A stretch of DNA of 64,000 nucleotides. It comes from Dokdonella sp. (GTDB lineage: Bacteria > Pseudomonadota > Gammaproteobacteria > Xanthomonadales > Rhodanobacteraceae). Position numbers and translations under genes: made by a program. Location: positions 30,855 through 94,854 of the forward strand of contig NZ_JAHCAQ010000016.1 of NCBI RefSeq assembly GCF_019634845.1. Reading direction: 5' to 3'. Positions 35,569 to 44,555 of the stretch are shown piece by piece (the stretch's first letter is position 1; the number at the start of each line of letters is the position of its first letter). The notes under the pieces were generated by a model. It ran no database searches. It saw only the letters and a list, made by a program, of their open reading frames with translations, and was not told where the DNA came from.

Positions 35569-36351
35569 TCAGCCGCCAATGAACGTCTGGCGGCGCGAAT
35601 CAAAACGATCAAAGAACGCATTCGTATCGGCATTGAGGCTGCGGAATACCGCCGTGGGAGCCGTCAAACCCATGTAGGCCTTATCCACGCCAGTCCATCC
35701 AGCGTTGCCACCATTGACTGTAATCGTGCCACTCGGACTTCCGTCGCTGCCACCGGACGCGGCACCATCGGTCACCCAGTAACGAAGCGCGCCCGTTCCG
35801 CTCGCGCCAAAGACCAAGTCAAACTCGATGCGATTGACGCCAGTCTGGTTAGGCAACGTGATTGGCGCGGAGCCACACAGAGACAGAGCGCCGCTCTCGC
35901 ACGCCGTACGAATTACAATGCGCTTGCCACTTGTAGTCGAGCCACCGCCGGAGCCACTGAACGTAATCTTGACGGCCTGGAGCAAACCGCCATGCACCGC
36001 AGGCGCATTTGTCTGAAAAATAACAGCTTGACTACCACCGTTCGCGCCGGTGAGCGCGCCAGCGTCAAACAGGAACTGCGCACGATAATGCGGTTCGTTG
36101 GCCGGCGTGTCATCCATCACCTGCGCCTGCGCACCACCATTGTTGCCGAGCGACACGCGCAGCTTGCACTCCGAGCCATCGAGACCCGGGGTCGCGATCG
36201 ACATCGAAGAGCTGCCACCGCTCACGAACTTGGCAGTCCACGCACCACCCTCAGCCGTCGTCGGACCAGCCGGGCAGGCCGCAATCGCGCCGCCGACGTA
36301 GCCGAACATCCCCACCAGCGCCAGCGACAGAACTTTCATCTTTGCATTCAT
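35569..36351 (-). CDS. Exported protein, unknown
   Basis: A 260-residue protein with a signal peptide (about 1-24, GYVGGAIAA). The mature part is Gly/Ser/Thr-rich and beta-like, with LDGSECKLRVSLGNNGG, a paired TACESGALSLCG, and a C-terminal AFFDRFDSRRQ stretch. I recognise no family. It is the first gene of a low-GC block of exported proteins and has its own promoter. It could be a secreted beta-sandwich; this is inferred. Confidence 0.6.
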   Translation of the reverse strand: MNAKMKVLSLALVGMFGYVGGAIAACPAGPTTAEGGAWTAKFVSGGSSSMSIATPGLDGSECKLRVSLGNNGGAQAQVMDDTPANEPHYRAQFLFDAGALTGANGGSQAVIFQTNAPAVHGGLLQAVKITFSGSGGGSTTSGKRIVIRTACESGALSLCGSAPITLPNQTGVNRIEFDLVFGASGTGALRYWVTDGAASGGSDGSPSGTITVNGGNAGWTGVDKAYMGLTAPTAVFRSLNADTNAFFDRFDSRRQTFIGG

Positions 36352-36437
36352 GAGAAATCTCCCAGAGAGTCTCGGGCGGAGCGGTCTGCTCCCATCCCCT
36401 ATGGTTAAAGTTGGTCAACCAAGCCCGATCCGCGCGA

Positions 36438-36466
36438 ACACTAGTGAATCGTTAACACCGTGTCAA
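36438..36466 (-). promoter_or_regulatory. Promoter of the low-GC exported-gene block
   Basis: On the minus strand, a consensus TTGACA (36461-36466), 17 bases, then TAGTGT (36438-36443), 87 bases above the first ATG. It has a perfect -35 and a weak -10. Confidence 0.45.
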
Positions 36467-36629
36467 CATGTGACGAGCCGTGGGCCTGGCCGACCTTTCT
36501 GTTTCGGGACGGACCCCGTACCGGCTCCCCGTCCCCGCCAGCGGCACATCGCCCCCGGCCCACGTTGACCATAAACGCAGGCTGGCGGACAAACCGGACA
36601 CGCGGCCTGCGTCTGGAGGAAGGCGCCGG

Positions 36630-36649
36630 GTCCCGCCCTGCGCCGGGAC
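36630..36649. repeat. REP-like palindrome
   Basis: GTCCCG and CGGGAC arms around an 8-base loop in GC-rich intergenic DNA. It resembles the dispersed palindromes common in this order; copy number was not assessed. Confidence 0.35.
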
Positions 36650-36685
36650 GGCGAGGATGACACGCCCTGCGGCCGGCGTGCATCG

Positions 36686-36943
36686 TCAGCGCCGGCTTGC
36701 GGCGCGGTAGCGCGGCGCCGGCTCCTGCACCGCATCGCGTCCGGGCAAGGGCGTGCAACGGCTGCGCAGCCACGCGGCGAACGGGTCGAGTTCGAGGCTG
36801 CCTTCGGCAAGGGCCAGCATTGTCACGTACTTGTCGTCGGCCGAGGCGGCAATCTCGACGCCGTTCAGCACAAGAAAGGTGCGGTAGGCGACGTAGACAG
36901 TGCGCTTGGTGCCACGAGCGGGGAAAGCAAGAAAGTGTGCGAT
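36686..36943 (-). pseudogene. Relic of a Doc/Fic-type toxin gene, C-terminal part only
   Basis: The last part of a minus-strand open frame reads GTKRTVYVAYRTFLVLNG followed by DDKYVTMLALAEGSLELD and AAWLRS. This is the C-terminal half of death-on-curing (Doc) proteins just after the HPFxDGNKR motif. The motif itself is damaged: AFPARGTKR stands where AFPDGNKR is expected, and its histidine is lost. Upstream the homology stops in the poly-G and hairpin region, so the N-terminal half is gone. No antitoxin gene is visible. It is a dead toxin-antitoxin module. Confidence 0.6.
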
Positions 36944-36950
36944 CTGAGTC

Positions 36951-37046
36951 CTTCCCCGCGCTGAGCGGGGGGGGGGGGGAAGCGAGTGCAGCGCGGACGT
37001 GTGGACCGAACACGTTGGTCGAACTTCCCGCCCAGGCGGGGGGAAG
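36951..37046. repeat. Two related hairpins in tandem, first with a 13-G tract
   Basis: CTTCCCCGC...GCGGGG(n)GGAAGCG at 36951-36984 and CTTCCCGCC...GCGGGGGGAAGCG at 37024-37048 are alike in arms and end. The first contains G x 13 (36967-36979). They look like two copies of one REP-type element in the same orientation, 73 bases apart. Confidence 0.5.
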
Positions 37047-37148
37047 CGCACGTGCGCCGGCCTGCGGCGCCCGACCTGCGGGCGATCATCGCGCTGCACG
37101 CGGCAGGCCTTGGGGCGCCGTCCAACAGGCCTTGGGACGCGTTCCAAT

Positions 37149-37177
37149 TTGACCGTGTCCACCGTGTTCCGGACAAT
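37149..37177 (+). promoter_or_regulatory. Promoter of the glycosyltransferase operon
   Basis: TTGACC, 17 bases, GACAAT. Transcription would begin near 37184, which favours the GTG at 37206 as the first start codon. Confidence 0.45.
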
Positions 37178-37205
37178 CGCCGTCCCTGTCGCCCCGCCCC
37201 GCCTC

Positions 37206-37949
37206 GTGGCCTTCAACCCGCCCCCACTTCAAGCCGCGCATTGTCTGGCGGTCATCCCCGCCCGCAACGAAAGCGCGAGCGTGGGCGCCGTGGTGGCCGG
37301 CGTGCGGGCCACCTTGGGCTGCGCCGTGCTCGTCGTCGACGATGCCAGCGATGACGCCACGGCCGCCCGCGCCGCGGCGGCCGGCGCGACCGTGCTGCGG
37401 TTGCCGCTCGGACTTGGCGCCTGGGGCGCGACCCAGACCGGCATCCGCTATGCACGCCGCCACGGTTACGCGGGTGTGATCGCGCTCGACGCCGATGGCC
37501 AACACCTGCCGGCCACCCTGCCGGCGTTGTTCGAAGCGCAGGCGCGCAGCGGCGCCAGCGTCGTCATCGGCACCTGCCTGGAGCGCCTCAGTCGCGCCAA
37601 GCGGCTGGCGTGGTGGTACCTGCGCACGCTGACCGGGCTCAAGTTGCTCGATCTGACGTCCGGCCTGCGCCTGTACGATGGTCGCGCCATGGACATCCTC
37701 GCCGCGCCGGAGGCGAGCCTGCTCGACTATCAAGACATCGGAGTGCTCATGCTGCTCGCAAGGAACGGCCTGCCGGTCGAGGAAACCCCCGTGGCGATGC
37801 GCGAGCGCTGCAACGGCCACTCGCGGGTCTTTGCCTCGTGGCTGGTGGTGGCGCGCTACATGCTGCACACGACCGTGCTGTGCATCGCCCAGCTCGATGC
37901 GGGACGGCGCTCAGGCCGCTTGCGGCACGCGGTGCGCACGGCATGCTGA
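37206..37949 (+). CDS. Family 2 glycosyltransferase, DPM1-like
   Basis: A 247-residue GT-A enzyme. AVIPARNES opens the nucleotide-sugar fold, VVDDASDD and ALDADGQH hold the metal-binding acidic residues, and LDLTSGLRLYDGRA is typical of dolichol/undecaprenyl-phosphate sugar transferases. It has no membrane helices beyond a weak one near the end. It probably moves a sugar onto a polyprenyl phosphate. The GTG start is deduced from the promoter; GTGs at 37155 and 37164 are alternatives. It overlaps the DUF2304 gene by 7 bases. Confidence 0.85.
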   Translation: MAFNPPPLQAAHCLAVIPARNESASVGAVVAGVRATLGCAVLVVDDASDDATAARAAAAGATVLRLPLGLGAWGATQTGIRYARRHGYAGVIALDADGQHLPATLPALFEAQARSGASVVIGTCLERLSRAKRLAWWYLRTLTGLKLLDLTSGLRLYDGRAMDILAAPEASLLDYQDIGVLMLLARNGLPVEETPVAMRERCNGHSRVFASWLVVARYMLHTTVLCIAQLDAGRRSGRLRHAVRTAC

Positions 37950-38320
37950 CCGGCCAGATCACCTCGGCGATCCTCGGCATCGCGATTGCCGGTGCGATCC
38001 TGTTCCTGGTCCGCCGCGACCACCTGCACGGCCCATATGCGCTGTGGTGGCTGAGCGTGGCGGCGGCCACCTTCGTCCTCGGCGTGTTCCCGGGCACGGT
38101 CGGCTGGCTCGGCCGCGTCAGCGGCATCAGCTATGCGCCGGTGTTGCCGATCATCGTGGCGGTGGCGCTGATCCTGCTGCGCCTGCTCAAGCTCGACATC
38201 GACCGCTCGCGACAGGAACGGCGCGTGCGCCGCCTGACGCAGAAACTGGCGATCCTCGAACGCGAACTGGCGCGGCTGGGCGGCACGCCCGTGCCCGACG
38301 ATGACGGCGACGACAGTTAG
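37943..38320 (+). CDS. DUF2304 membrane protein
   Basis: A 125-residue protein with three membrane helices (about 5-23, 32-52 and 66-84) and a basic helical tail (LDIDRSRQERRVRRLTQKL). DUF2304 proteins typically accompany GT2 polyprenyl-phosphate sugar transferases, and this ATG lies inside the end of such a gene. A membrane partner that anchors the GT2 or flips its lipid-linked product is inferred. Confidence 0.85.
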   Translation: MLTGQITSAILGIAIAGAILFLVRRDHLHGPYALWWLSVAAATFVLGVFPGTVGWLGRVSGISYAPVLPIIVAVALILLRLLKLDIDRSRQERRVRRLTQKLAILERELARLGGTPVPDDDGDDS

Positions 38321-38352
38321 GCGGCCGGCGGCCGACCCGGCCTGAGCACGCC

Positions 38353-39501
38353 ATGCGCATCCTGCACGTCGGCAAGTACTACGCCCCCGAACGCGGCGGC
38401 ATCGAGCGGCATACCCAGGCGCTGGCCGAATCCTGCGTCGCCAGTGGCGACAGCGTCGGCGTGCTCGTGCACCAACGTCCCGGCCACTGGCGTTCGACCC
38501 GGGAAACACTCGATGGCGTGCAGGTACGTCGCGTCGGCTGCCTGGCGGCGCCGGTGTACACGCCACTGAGTCCGTCCTTCCCGTGGCAACTGGCGCGCAT
38601 GCTGCGCCAGTTCCGGCCGCAGCTGCTGCACCTGCATCTGCCCAATCCGTCGAGTTTCGCCGCACTGCTGCTGCCGGCCGCGCGGCGCCTGCCATGGCTC
38701 GTGCATTGGCATGCCGACGTGCCACCCGATGCGCCCGACTGGCGCCTGCGCCTGGGCTATCGGCTGTACCGCCCGTTCGAGCAGGCCATGCTGGCGCGCG
38801 CGCAGGCCGTGATCGCCACCTCGCAGGCCTATGCCGAGGCCAGCCATGCACTGGCGCGCTGGCGTGACAGGGTGCATGTCGTGCCGCTGGGCATCGCCGA
38901 CGCGCCGCCAGCCGCAATCGACACCACGCCGTGGCCGGCGGGTGATGGGCTACGCCTGCTCGCGGTTGGCCGACTCAGCCGCTACAAGGGCTTCGACGTG
39001 CTCATCGATGCACTTGCGGCGCGTCCACGCGACCGCCTGCTGCTGGTGGGCGATGGCGAATGTGCGGCCGCGCTGCGCGTCCAGGCCGGCGCGCGTGGCG
39101 TGGCGGCGCGCGTGCACTTCGCCGGTGCGCTCGATGACGCCGCGCTGGCCAGTGCCTACGCGAGTGCCGACGCATTCGTGCTGCCCTCGCGCGATCGCGG
39201 CGAAGCCTTCGGCTTGGTCCTGCTCGAAGCGATGCGCGCGGGCCTGCCCGTGGTGGCCAGCGCGATCGACGGCTCGGGAGTCGCCAGCGTGGTCGGTGTC
39301 GGCGCGGGCGGCATCCTGGTCCCGCCCGATGATGCGGGCGCGCTCGCCGCCGCCATCGGGCAACTCGTCGACCCGGTCGCGCGCCAGGCGCTGGGCACGC
39401 GCGGACGCGCGCGCTGGCAGGCGCACTACACGCTCGAGCAATCGCTGCGCGCGACGCGGCGACTCTATGCGCTTGCGCTGGGCGAGTCGGCTCCCCGCTG
39501 A
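38353..39501 (+). CDS. Family 4 glycosyltransferase
   Basis: A 382-residue GT-B retaining glycosyltransferase. The N-domain starts MRILHVGKYYAPERGGIE with the glycine-rich acceptor loop. The C-domain has AVGRLSRYKGFDVLIDAL and the E-x7-E element in DRGEAFGLVLLEAM. It probably extends a surface glycan or exopolysaccharide. It is the third gene of the GT2-DUF2304-GT4 operon, and its 3' end overlaps the convergent membrane-protein gene by 37 bases. Confidence 0.9.
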   Translation: MRILHVGKYYAPERGGIERHTQALAESCVASGDSVGVLVHQRPGHWRSTRETLDGVQVRRVGCLAAPVYTPLSPSFPWQLARMLRQFRPQLLHLHLPNPSSFAALLLPAARRLPWLVHWHADVPPDAPDWRLRLGYRLYRPFEQAMLARAQAVIATSQAYAEASHALARWRDRVHVVPLGIADAPPAAIDTTPWPAGDGLRLLAVGRLSRYKGFDVLIDALAARPRDRLLLVGDGECAAALRVQAGARGVAARVHFAGALDDAALASAYASADAFVLPSRDRGEAFGLVLLEAMRAGLPVVASAIDGSGVASVVGVGAGGILVPPDDAGALAAAIGQLVDPVARQALGTRGRARWQAHYTLEQSLRATRRLYALALGESAPR

Positions 39502-40901
39502 GGCGGGGCCGCGATCGTCGCGACATCGGGTGGCCGTATCAGCAGCACGAGCGCGCTGACCACGAGTGGCACGATCTGCAGCAGCAGGCGGTTCACGGCC
39601 GAATAGCTCTGCGCATACTGCGCCGCGGTCGTGAACAGGAACAGCCCCATCAGCACCACGAGCGGCACGGCCAACAATGCCAGCAGGCGCCGCGTCATCG
39701 GCGAGGCGGTCCAGTGCCGCGCGTTCCACAGCAGCGCCGCCGGCAGGGCGAACCACAGCAGGTTCCAGTTCCACTGTCCCCACAGGGCCGCGGCAAGCGA
39801 CACGGCCGAAGCACCGATCTGCCCGCCGTCGAACAGGCGGCCACTGTCGAGGTAGCGCCGCGCCATGCCGATCCATGGCAGGCCGAATACGACGCAGGCG
39901 ACCAGCGTGACCAGCACGAGGGCGACGATCACCACGAAACGCCGTCCACGCAGCTGTCGCGGCAACAGCCGAAACACACAGGCGACACCAAGCATGAGGC
40001 TCCAGACGGCGCCCTCGAGCTTGATCAATGGCAGCAGCGCCATCGCCACGAGGACGAGTCCGAGCTGACGCCGCTCGCCGCAACTGGACCAGCGCAACCA
40101 GGCATGCGCGCCCAGCGACAGCAGCGCGGCGATCCACAGGTCGGCGTATCCGCCGAGCGCGACGTGTGCATCGAGCAGCGGCAGCGAGCCGAGCGCATAG
40201 ACACCCGCCCACGCCATCAGCGGCGTCACGCCGAGAGCGCGCCATTGCCCGTAATGCAGCGCCAGCAGCGCGAAGCCCAGCCCCCACCAGGCCAGCCCGA
40301 CGAGCGGCTCGATCCAGTGCGCGCCGCCGGCAAACCACACCGCGGTCCACGGCACGAGTTCGGGATACATCCAGGCCACGCCGGTGCGCTGCGCACCTTC
40401 GGCCTGCGCGACCCAGACGCCATAGGGCACCGAGGCATCGATGCGACCGGCCAGCACCCAGGCCTTGGCCTTGGCCAGCCACACGGCCCACGCATCCCAC
40501 GGCAGGACCGGATGCAGCAGGATGTCATCGAGCAGCAAGGCGCCGCGCCAGACGAGCAGCCCGCACAGCACGCCGATCAGGATGCGCGCGCCGCGCGCCG
40601 GCGCCGCCGCTGGCACCCACACATCAGTGGCCACGCGCGCCCGCCACCGCCATGCCGCCACCCACAGCAATGCACCGGCCAGCGCCGCAGCGGCGCCGAC
40701 GCGCTCCACCGCTCCGGCCAGATACTGCGCCGCGAACAGGCGCAGGCCGAGGCCGCACAGGAGCGCGCCGATGATCCAGCCACCACCGAGCGCGCAGCAG
40801 CGCGCCGCCGCGCCACGCGGCCATCCCGCCAACGCGACCCACAGTCCGCTGCCGAGCAGCAGGGGCACGCTCCAGATGAGGCACGACAATGCGGCGGTCA
40901 T
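39465..40901 (-). CDS. Polytopic GT-C-like membrane protein
   Basis: A 478-residue protein with about eleven membrane helices. The first large loop carries HPVLPWDAWAVWLAKAKAW with an Asp in the position of the catalytic residue of GT39/ArnT-type lipid-sugar glycosyltransferases. It probably transfers a sugar from a polyprenyl carrier on the periplasmic side (inference). The ATG overlaps the stop of the upstream 398-residue gene (ATGA). Its 3' end overlaps the GT4 gene. Confidence 0.7.
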   Translation of the reverse strand: MTAALSCLIWSVPLLLGSGLWVALAGWPRGAAARCCALGGGWIIGALLCGLGLRLFAAQYLAGAVERVGAAAALAGALLWVAAWRWRARVATDVWVPAAAPARGARILIGVLCGLLVWRGALLLDDILLHPVLPWDAWAVWLAKAKAWVLAGRIDASVPYGVWVAQAEGAQRTGVAWMYPELVPWTAVWFAGGAHWIEPLVGLAWWGLGFALLALHYGQWRALGVTPLMAWAGVYALGSLPLLDAHVALGGYADLWIAALLSLGAHAWLRWSSCGERRQLGLVLVAMALLPLIKLEGAVWSLMLGVACVFRLLPRQLRGRRFVVIVALVLVTLVACVVFGLPWIGMARRYLDSGRLFDGGQIGASAVSLAAALWGQWNWNLLWFALPAALLWNARHWTASPMTRRLLALLAVPLVVLMGLFLFTTAAQYAQSYSAVNRLLLQIVPLVVSALVLLIRPPDVATIAAPPQRGADSPSASA

Positions 40902-42094
40902 GGCTTCACCGCCACGACCCGGTAGACCGACAGCCGTGGGTCCTGACGCAGCGTCTGGACCCGCACGACACGGCGGTCGAACAACAGGCTCTGGCCGACG
41001 AGCGCCCCTGGCATGTCGTAGCGCACGATGATCGTGCCGGGCACCAAACCCGTCGCGAGCGACTCGGGCAAGGCGCTGGCAAAACTCATGTTGAGAGGTG
41101 CCGCGTGATACATGAGGCGCAGCGCGCTGTAGGGCGAGCGCGTGCTGAGCAGCACATGGCGCGTGGGCGGCTCGCCGGCGAGCAAGGTCTTGAGTTCGGC
41201 CGCGGCCATGGCCAGATCGGCATCGGCCACGCGCTCCTGCCGTTGCGCCAGCGGCGTGTCGCCCCATGCACTGCGGTCGACGCGGCGCTTGTAGTCGAGG
41301 TCGCGCAGCCAGCACAGATCGAGTGCCAGCCAGCCGAGCGCCAGCCCGAGCAGCGCGCCGCGCGCGAGCGCGCGGCCGCGCAGGCGCAGGATGAGCCGCG
41401 CCAGCACGATGGCGATGCCGAGCGCCAGCGCCACCACCAACGGCGGGTGCAGCGGATGCGGGGTGCGATCGCCGATTTCACCCGGCCCCAGTGCACTGAT
41501 CGAGATGAGCTGCCACGGCGAGCGTGCCGTCCACGCGCTGGCGAGCGCGCGCAAGCGCCCGAGCCACGAGGCGGGATGCAACTTGACCTTGACCAGCGTG
41601 AACGGGTGGAACGCATCCGCCGGCGCTGCGAGCTGCGCGACCGGAAACTGGGCAAAGCCGATTTCGGAGATGCGCCCCTGCCAGGCCGGCACGCGCGACA
41701 GGTCGACCGTCACCGTGCGCGTCCCCGCCGCCGGCACCGCAATCGATTCCACGTCGGTGCCGTCGACGCGGCGGAACATGAATGACAGCTCCAGCGTACG
41801 AGGCATGTCGCTGAACTCATAGCTCAGCAGCGGAAACCGGGCCGCCTCGAGCTCGGGAACCGGCACCACCTGCAGGGCCGTGTCGCCCTCGTCCGCTGCC
41901 GTCACGCGCAGCTGCTGCCCGTCGATCTCGGCGTGTCCCTTGGCCGGCCGGAAATTGCTGCCCGGGAACGCGCGTCCACCATCGGACCACGGCGGCGTGC
42001 GCCAATCGGTGCCGGCCACGAACAGCAGCAGCAGGCTCCAGCACACGATCAAGGCCAGGCCGAATGCGGCGATGCGCCCACGCGATGGCCTCAT
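40898..42094 (-). CDS. Membrane-anchored protein, unknown, partner of the GT-C-like gene
   Basis: A 398-residue protein: an N-terminal helix (about 8-28), a periplasmic beta-rich domain (about 35-200; WSDGGRAFPGSNFRPAKG and MPRTLELSFMFRR), two helices (about 220-242 and 250-270) and a C-terminal soluble domain with LLSTRSPYSALRLMYHAAP. I do not recognise a family. The ATG overlaps the DUF455 stop (ATGA), and its own stop overlaps the next ATG, so the three genes form one coupled operon. A surface glycan role is inferred from context only. Confidence 0.7.
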   Translation of the reverse strand: MRPSRGRIAAFGLALIVCWSLLLLFVAGTDWRTPPWSDGGRAFPGSNFRPAKGHAEIDGQQLRVTAADEGDTALQVVPVPELEAARFPLLSYEFSDMPRTLELSFMFRRVDGTDVESIAVPAAGTRTVTVDLSRVPAWQGRISEIGFAQFPVAQLAAPADAFHPFTLVKVKLHPASWLGRLRALASAWTARSPWQLISISALGPGEIGDRTPHPLHPPLVVALALGIAIVLARLILRLRGRALARGALLGLALGWLALDLCWLRDLDYKRRVDRSAWGDTPLAQRQERVADADLAMAAAELKTLLAGEPPTRHVLLSTRSPYSALRLMYHAAPLNMSFASALPESLATGLVPGTIIVRYDMPGALVGQSLLFDRRVVRVQTLRQDPRLSVYRVVAVKP

Positions 42095-42903
42095 GTCGCC
42101 CACGCGTCGAGCTGGGCCAGCTCACCGGGTGTGAAACCGGCCTGCAAGCGTGCCTGCGCATTGAACGGGCCGCGCAGGCTGCCGCGCAGGTGGCACTCGA
42201 CGAGATCGCGGAACGCCGCCTGCGGCTCGCGCCCTTCGCGCTCGCAACACCAGGTGAACCAGCGCGAGCCGGCCGCCACATGCGCCACTTCCTCGGCCAG
42301 GATGACCTCGAGCACGGCCACCGTGGCCAGGTCGCCGACGCCGCGCAGGCGCTCGATCATTCCCGGCGTGACATCGAGTCCGCGCGCTTCCAGTACGCGC
42401 GGCACCAGCGCCATGCGCGCGAGACAGGAATCGGCCGTGCGCGTGGCCATCTCCCACAGGCCGTCGTGCGCGTCGAAATCGCCATAGGCGTGACCGAGCT
42501 GCGCCAGCCGCGCGGCTATCAGCGCAAAGTGACGCGCTTCATCGTCGGCCACGCGCACCCAGTCGGCGTAGTAGGCCGCGGGCATGTCGCGGAAGCGGTA
42601 CACCGCATCCCAGGCCAGATTGATCGCGTTGAACTCGATGTGGGCGATCGCGTGCACGAGCGCCGCGCGTCCTTCGGTGCTGCCCAGGCCGCGCTGGGCC
42701 AGGGCCCGTGGCGGCACCAGCCGCGGCCGCGGCGGACGGCCCGGTGCACGGATCGCTTGCGGCGGCGCCGCGCCCGCGCAGCCGAGCCGGCCCGCGGCAA
42801 ACGCCTGCGCCGCCGCGTGGGTTGCGGCGAGCTTGGCATCGACGCCGGTGCAGTCCAGGCACTGCGCGGCGGCGTCAAAAAGGTTGGGTGGCGTGACGAC
42901 CAT
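42091..42903 (-). CDS. DUF455 ferritin-like protein
   Basis: A 270-residue DUF455 protein. The diiron-type helices show HIEFNAINLAWD, DDEARHFALIAARL and LAEEVAHVAAG, an E/E-x2-H pattern of ferritin-like (MiaE-related) folds. The N-terminus has a CLDC pair. The ATG chosen has a GAGGAAG site directly upstream; another ATG lies eight codons earlier. Its coupling to two membrane proteins of presumed glycan function is unexplained. Confidence 0.88.
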   Translation of the reverse strand: MVVTPPNLFDAAAQCLDCTGVDAKLAATHAAAQAFAAGRLGCAGAAPPQAIRAPGRPPRPRLVPPRALAQRGLGSTEGRAALVHAIAHIEFNAINLAWDAVYRFRDMPAAYYADWVRVADDEARHFALIAARLAQLGHAYGDFDAHDGLWEMATRTADSCLARMALVPRVLEARGLDVTPGMIERLRGVGDLATVAVLEVILAEEVAHVAAGSRWFTWCCEREGREPQAAFRDLVECHLRGSLRGPFNAQARLQAGFTPGELAQLDAWAT

Positions 42904-43066
42904 GTCTTCCTCGGGAGATCCCTGCATCGGTTGCGAGCGGATGTCAGGAACCGAACACAACCACAGCGCGGCGATGCGAGCAAGCGCGCCATCGGCGCAC
43001 CGTGAGCGAATCGACGCACGCCGGCGCGCGCTGCGGACACGCAGCCGACCACAGTCCCCGGCTCGA

Positions 43067-44545
43067 TCAAGTCGTGGTGCGTCGCTGCGCCTTGGCGTCA
43101 TCGGAACGCGCGAACTCGAGTTCGGCAAGGTAAGCCGGCTCGACGCCGGTGACGTACTCGCCCGAAAAACACGACGCATCGAACGCCGTCAGGCCCGCAT
43201 TGCCGTCGCGCACGGCCCAGACGAGATCGTCGAGATCCTGGTAGATGAGCCGGTCGGCACCGAGGATGCGCTCGATCTCCTCGACGCTGCGCCCATGCGC
43301 GACGAGCTCCGCCGTGGCCGGCATGTCGATGCCATAGATGTTGGGATAGCGCACCGGCGGCGCCGCCGAGGCGAGGTAGACCTTGCGCGCCCCGGCATCG
43401 CGTGCCATCTGGATGATCTGCCTGGAGGTGGTGCCGCGCACGATCGAGTCGTCGACCAGCAGCACGTTCTTGCGGCGGAATTCCAGCGCAATCGGGTTGA
43501 GCTTGCGGCGCACCGATTTCACGCGTTCGCTCTGCCCTGGCATGATGAAGGTGCGGCCGATGTAGCGGTTCTTGACGAAGCCTTCGCGCACCGGCACGCC
43601 GAGGATCTGCGCCAGCGGCCCGGCCGCGGTGCGCGAGGTGTCGGGGATCGGGATGACCGCATCGATGTCGTGACCGGGCATCTCGCGCAGGATCTTCTCG
43701 CCGAGTTTCTCGCCCATGCGCAGGCGCGCCTTGTACACCGACACGTCCTCGATCATCGAATCGGGCCGTGCCAGGTACACGTATTCGAAGATGCACGGTG
43801 CATGCAGCGCCGGCTCGGCGCACTGGCGCGTGAACAACTGCCCGTCGGACGTGAGCAGCACGGCCTCGCCGGGCGCGACGTCGCGCAGCAGGCGGAAGCC
43901 GAGAATGTCGAGCGCGACCGATTCGGACGCGACCGCATATTCCTTGCCCGTGGCGGTGTCGCGTTCGCCGAGCACCAGCGGGCGGATGCCGTGCCGGTCA
44001 CGGAATGCGAGCACGCCGTGGCCGAGCACCAGCGCCACCACCGCGTAGCCGCCCACGCAGCGCGCGTGCGTGCCCGCCACCGCCTTGAACACATGGTCGG
44101 GCGTCAGGGTGCGGCGGTCGAGGATCTGCAGCTCGTGCGCCAGCACATTGAGCAGGACCTCGGAGTCGGACTCGGTGTTGACGTGGCGGCGATCGTCCTC
44201 GAACACCTCGCGGCGCAGTGCCGCGGTGTTGATGAGGTTGCCGTTGTGCGCCAACGCGATGCCGTAGGGCGAGTTGACGTACAGCGGCTGCGCCTCGGCC
44301 GAGCCCTCCGAGCCGGCCGTCGGATAGCGGCAATGGCCGATGCCGATGTTGCCGCGCAGGCCGAGCATGCTGTCGTGGTCGAACACGTCGCGCACGAGGC
44401 CGCCGCCCTTGTGCAGGCTCAGGCGCCTGCCGTCGAAGGTGGCGATGCCGGCCGCATCCTGGCCGCGGTGTTGCAGCACGGTGAGCGCGTCGTAGAGCGC
44501 CGCCGCGACCTCGGACTTGCCGACGATGCCGATGATTCCGCACAT
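43067..44545 (-). CDS. purF: Amidophosphoribosyltransferase
   Basis: A 492-residue enzyme, the first step of purine synthesis. Cys2 of MCGIIGIVG is the glutaminase nucleophile after Met removal; [17 protein letters not shown] is the PRPP loop. Glutamine-site residues follow in AHNGNLIN and RCVGGYAVV. cvpA lies 10 bases upstream, the conserved cvpA-purF pair. Confidence 0.97.
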   Translation of the reverse strand: MCGIIGIVGKSEVAAALYDALTVLQHRGQDAAGIATFDGRRLSLHKGGGLVRDVFDHDSMLGLRGNIGIGHCRYPTAGSEGSAEAQPLYVNSPYGIALAHNGNLINTAALRREVFEDDRRHVNTESDSEVLLNVLAHELQILDRRTLTPDHVFKAVAGTHARCVGGYAVVALVLGHGVLAFRDRHGIRPLVLGERDTATGKEYAVASESVALDILGFRLLRDVAPGEAVLLTSDGQLFTRQCAEPALHAPCIFEYVYLARPDSMIEDVSVYKARLRMGEKLGEKILREMPGHDIDAVIPIPDTSRTAAGPLAQILGVPVREGFVKNRYIGRTFIMPGQSERVKSVRRKLNPIALEFRRKNVLLVDDSIVRGTTSRQIIQMARDAGARKVYLASAAPPVRYPNIYGIDMPATAELVAHGRSVEEIERILGADRLIYQDLDDLVWAVRDGNAGLTAFDASCFSGEYVTGVEPAYLAELEFARSDDAKAQRRTTT

Positions 44546-44555
44546 GGTGATGACT

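Larger units (their letters stand above)
36352..37205. other. Repeat-rich, gene-poor interval
   Basis: This 854-base stretch holds the promoter of the exported-gene block (36438-36466), a REP-like palindrome (36630-36649), a broken doc toxin gene (36686-36943), a 13-G tract (36967-36979), two related hairpins (36951-37046) and a promoter for the glycosyltransferase operon. It looks like a recombination-worn boundary between two accessory blocks. Confidence 0.7.

Noticed and set aside
36686-37216. Complete toxin-antitoxin module
   Set aside because: Only the toxin's C-terminal half is present, its motif is altered and no antitoxin frame accompanies it.
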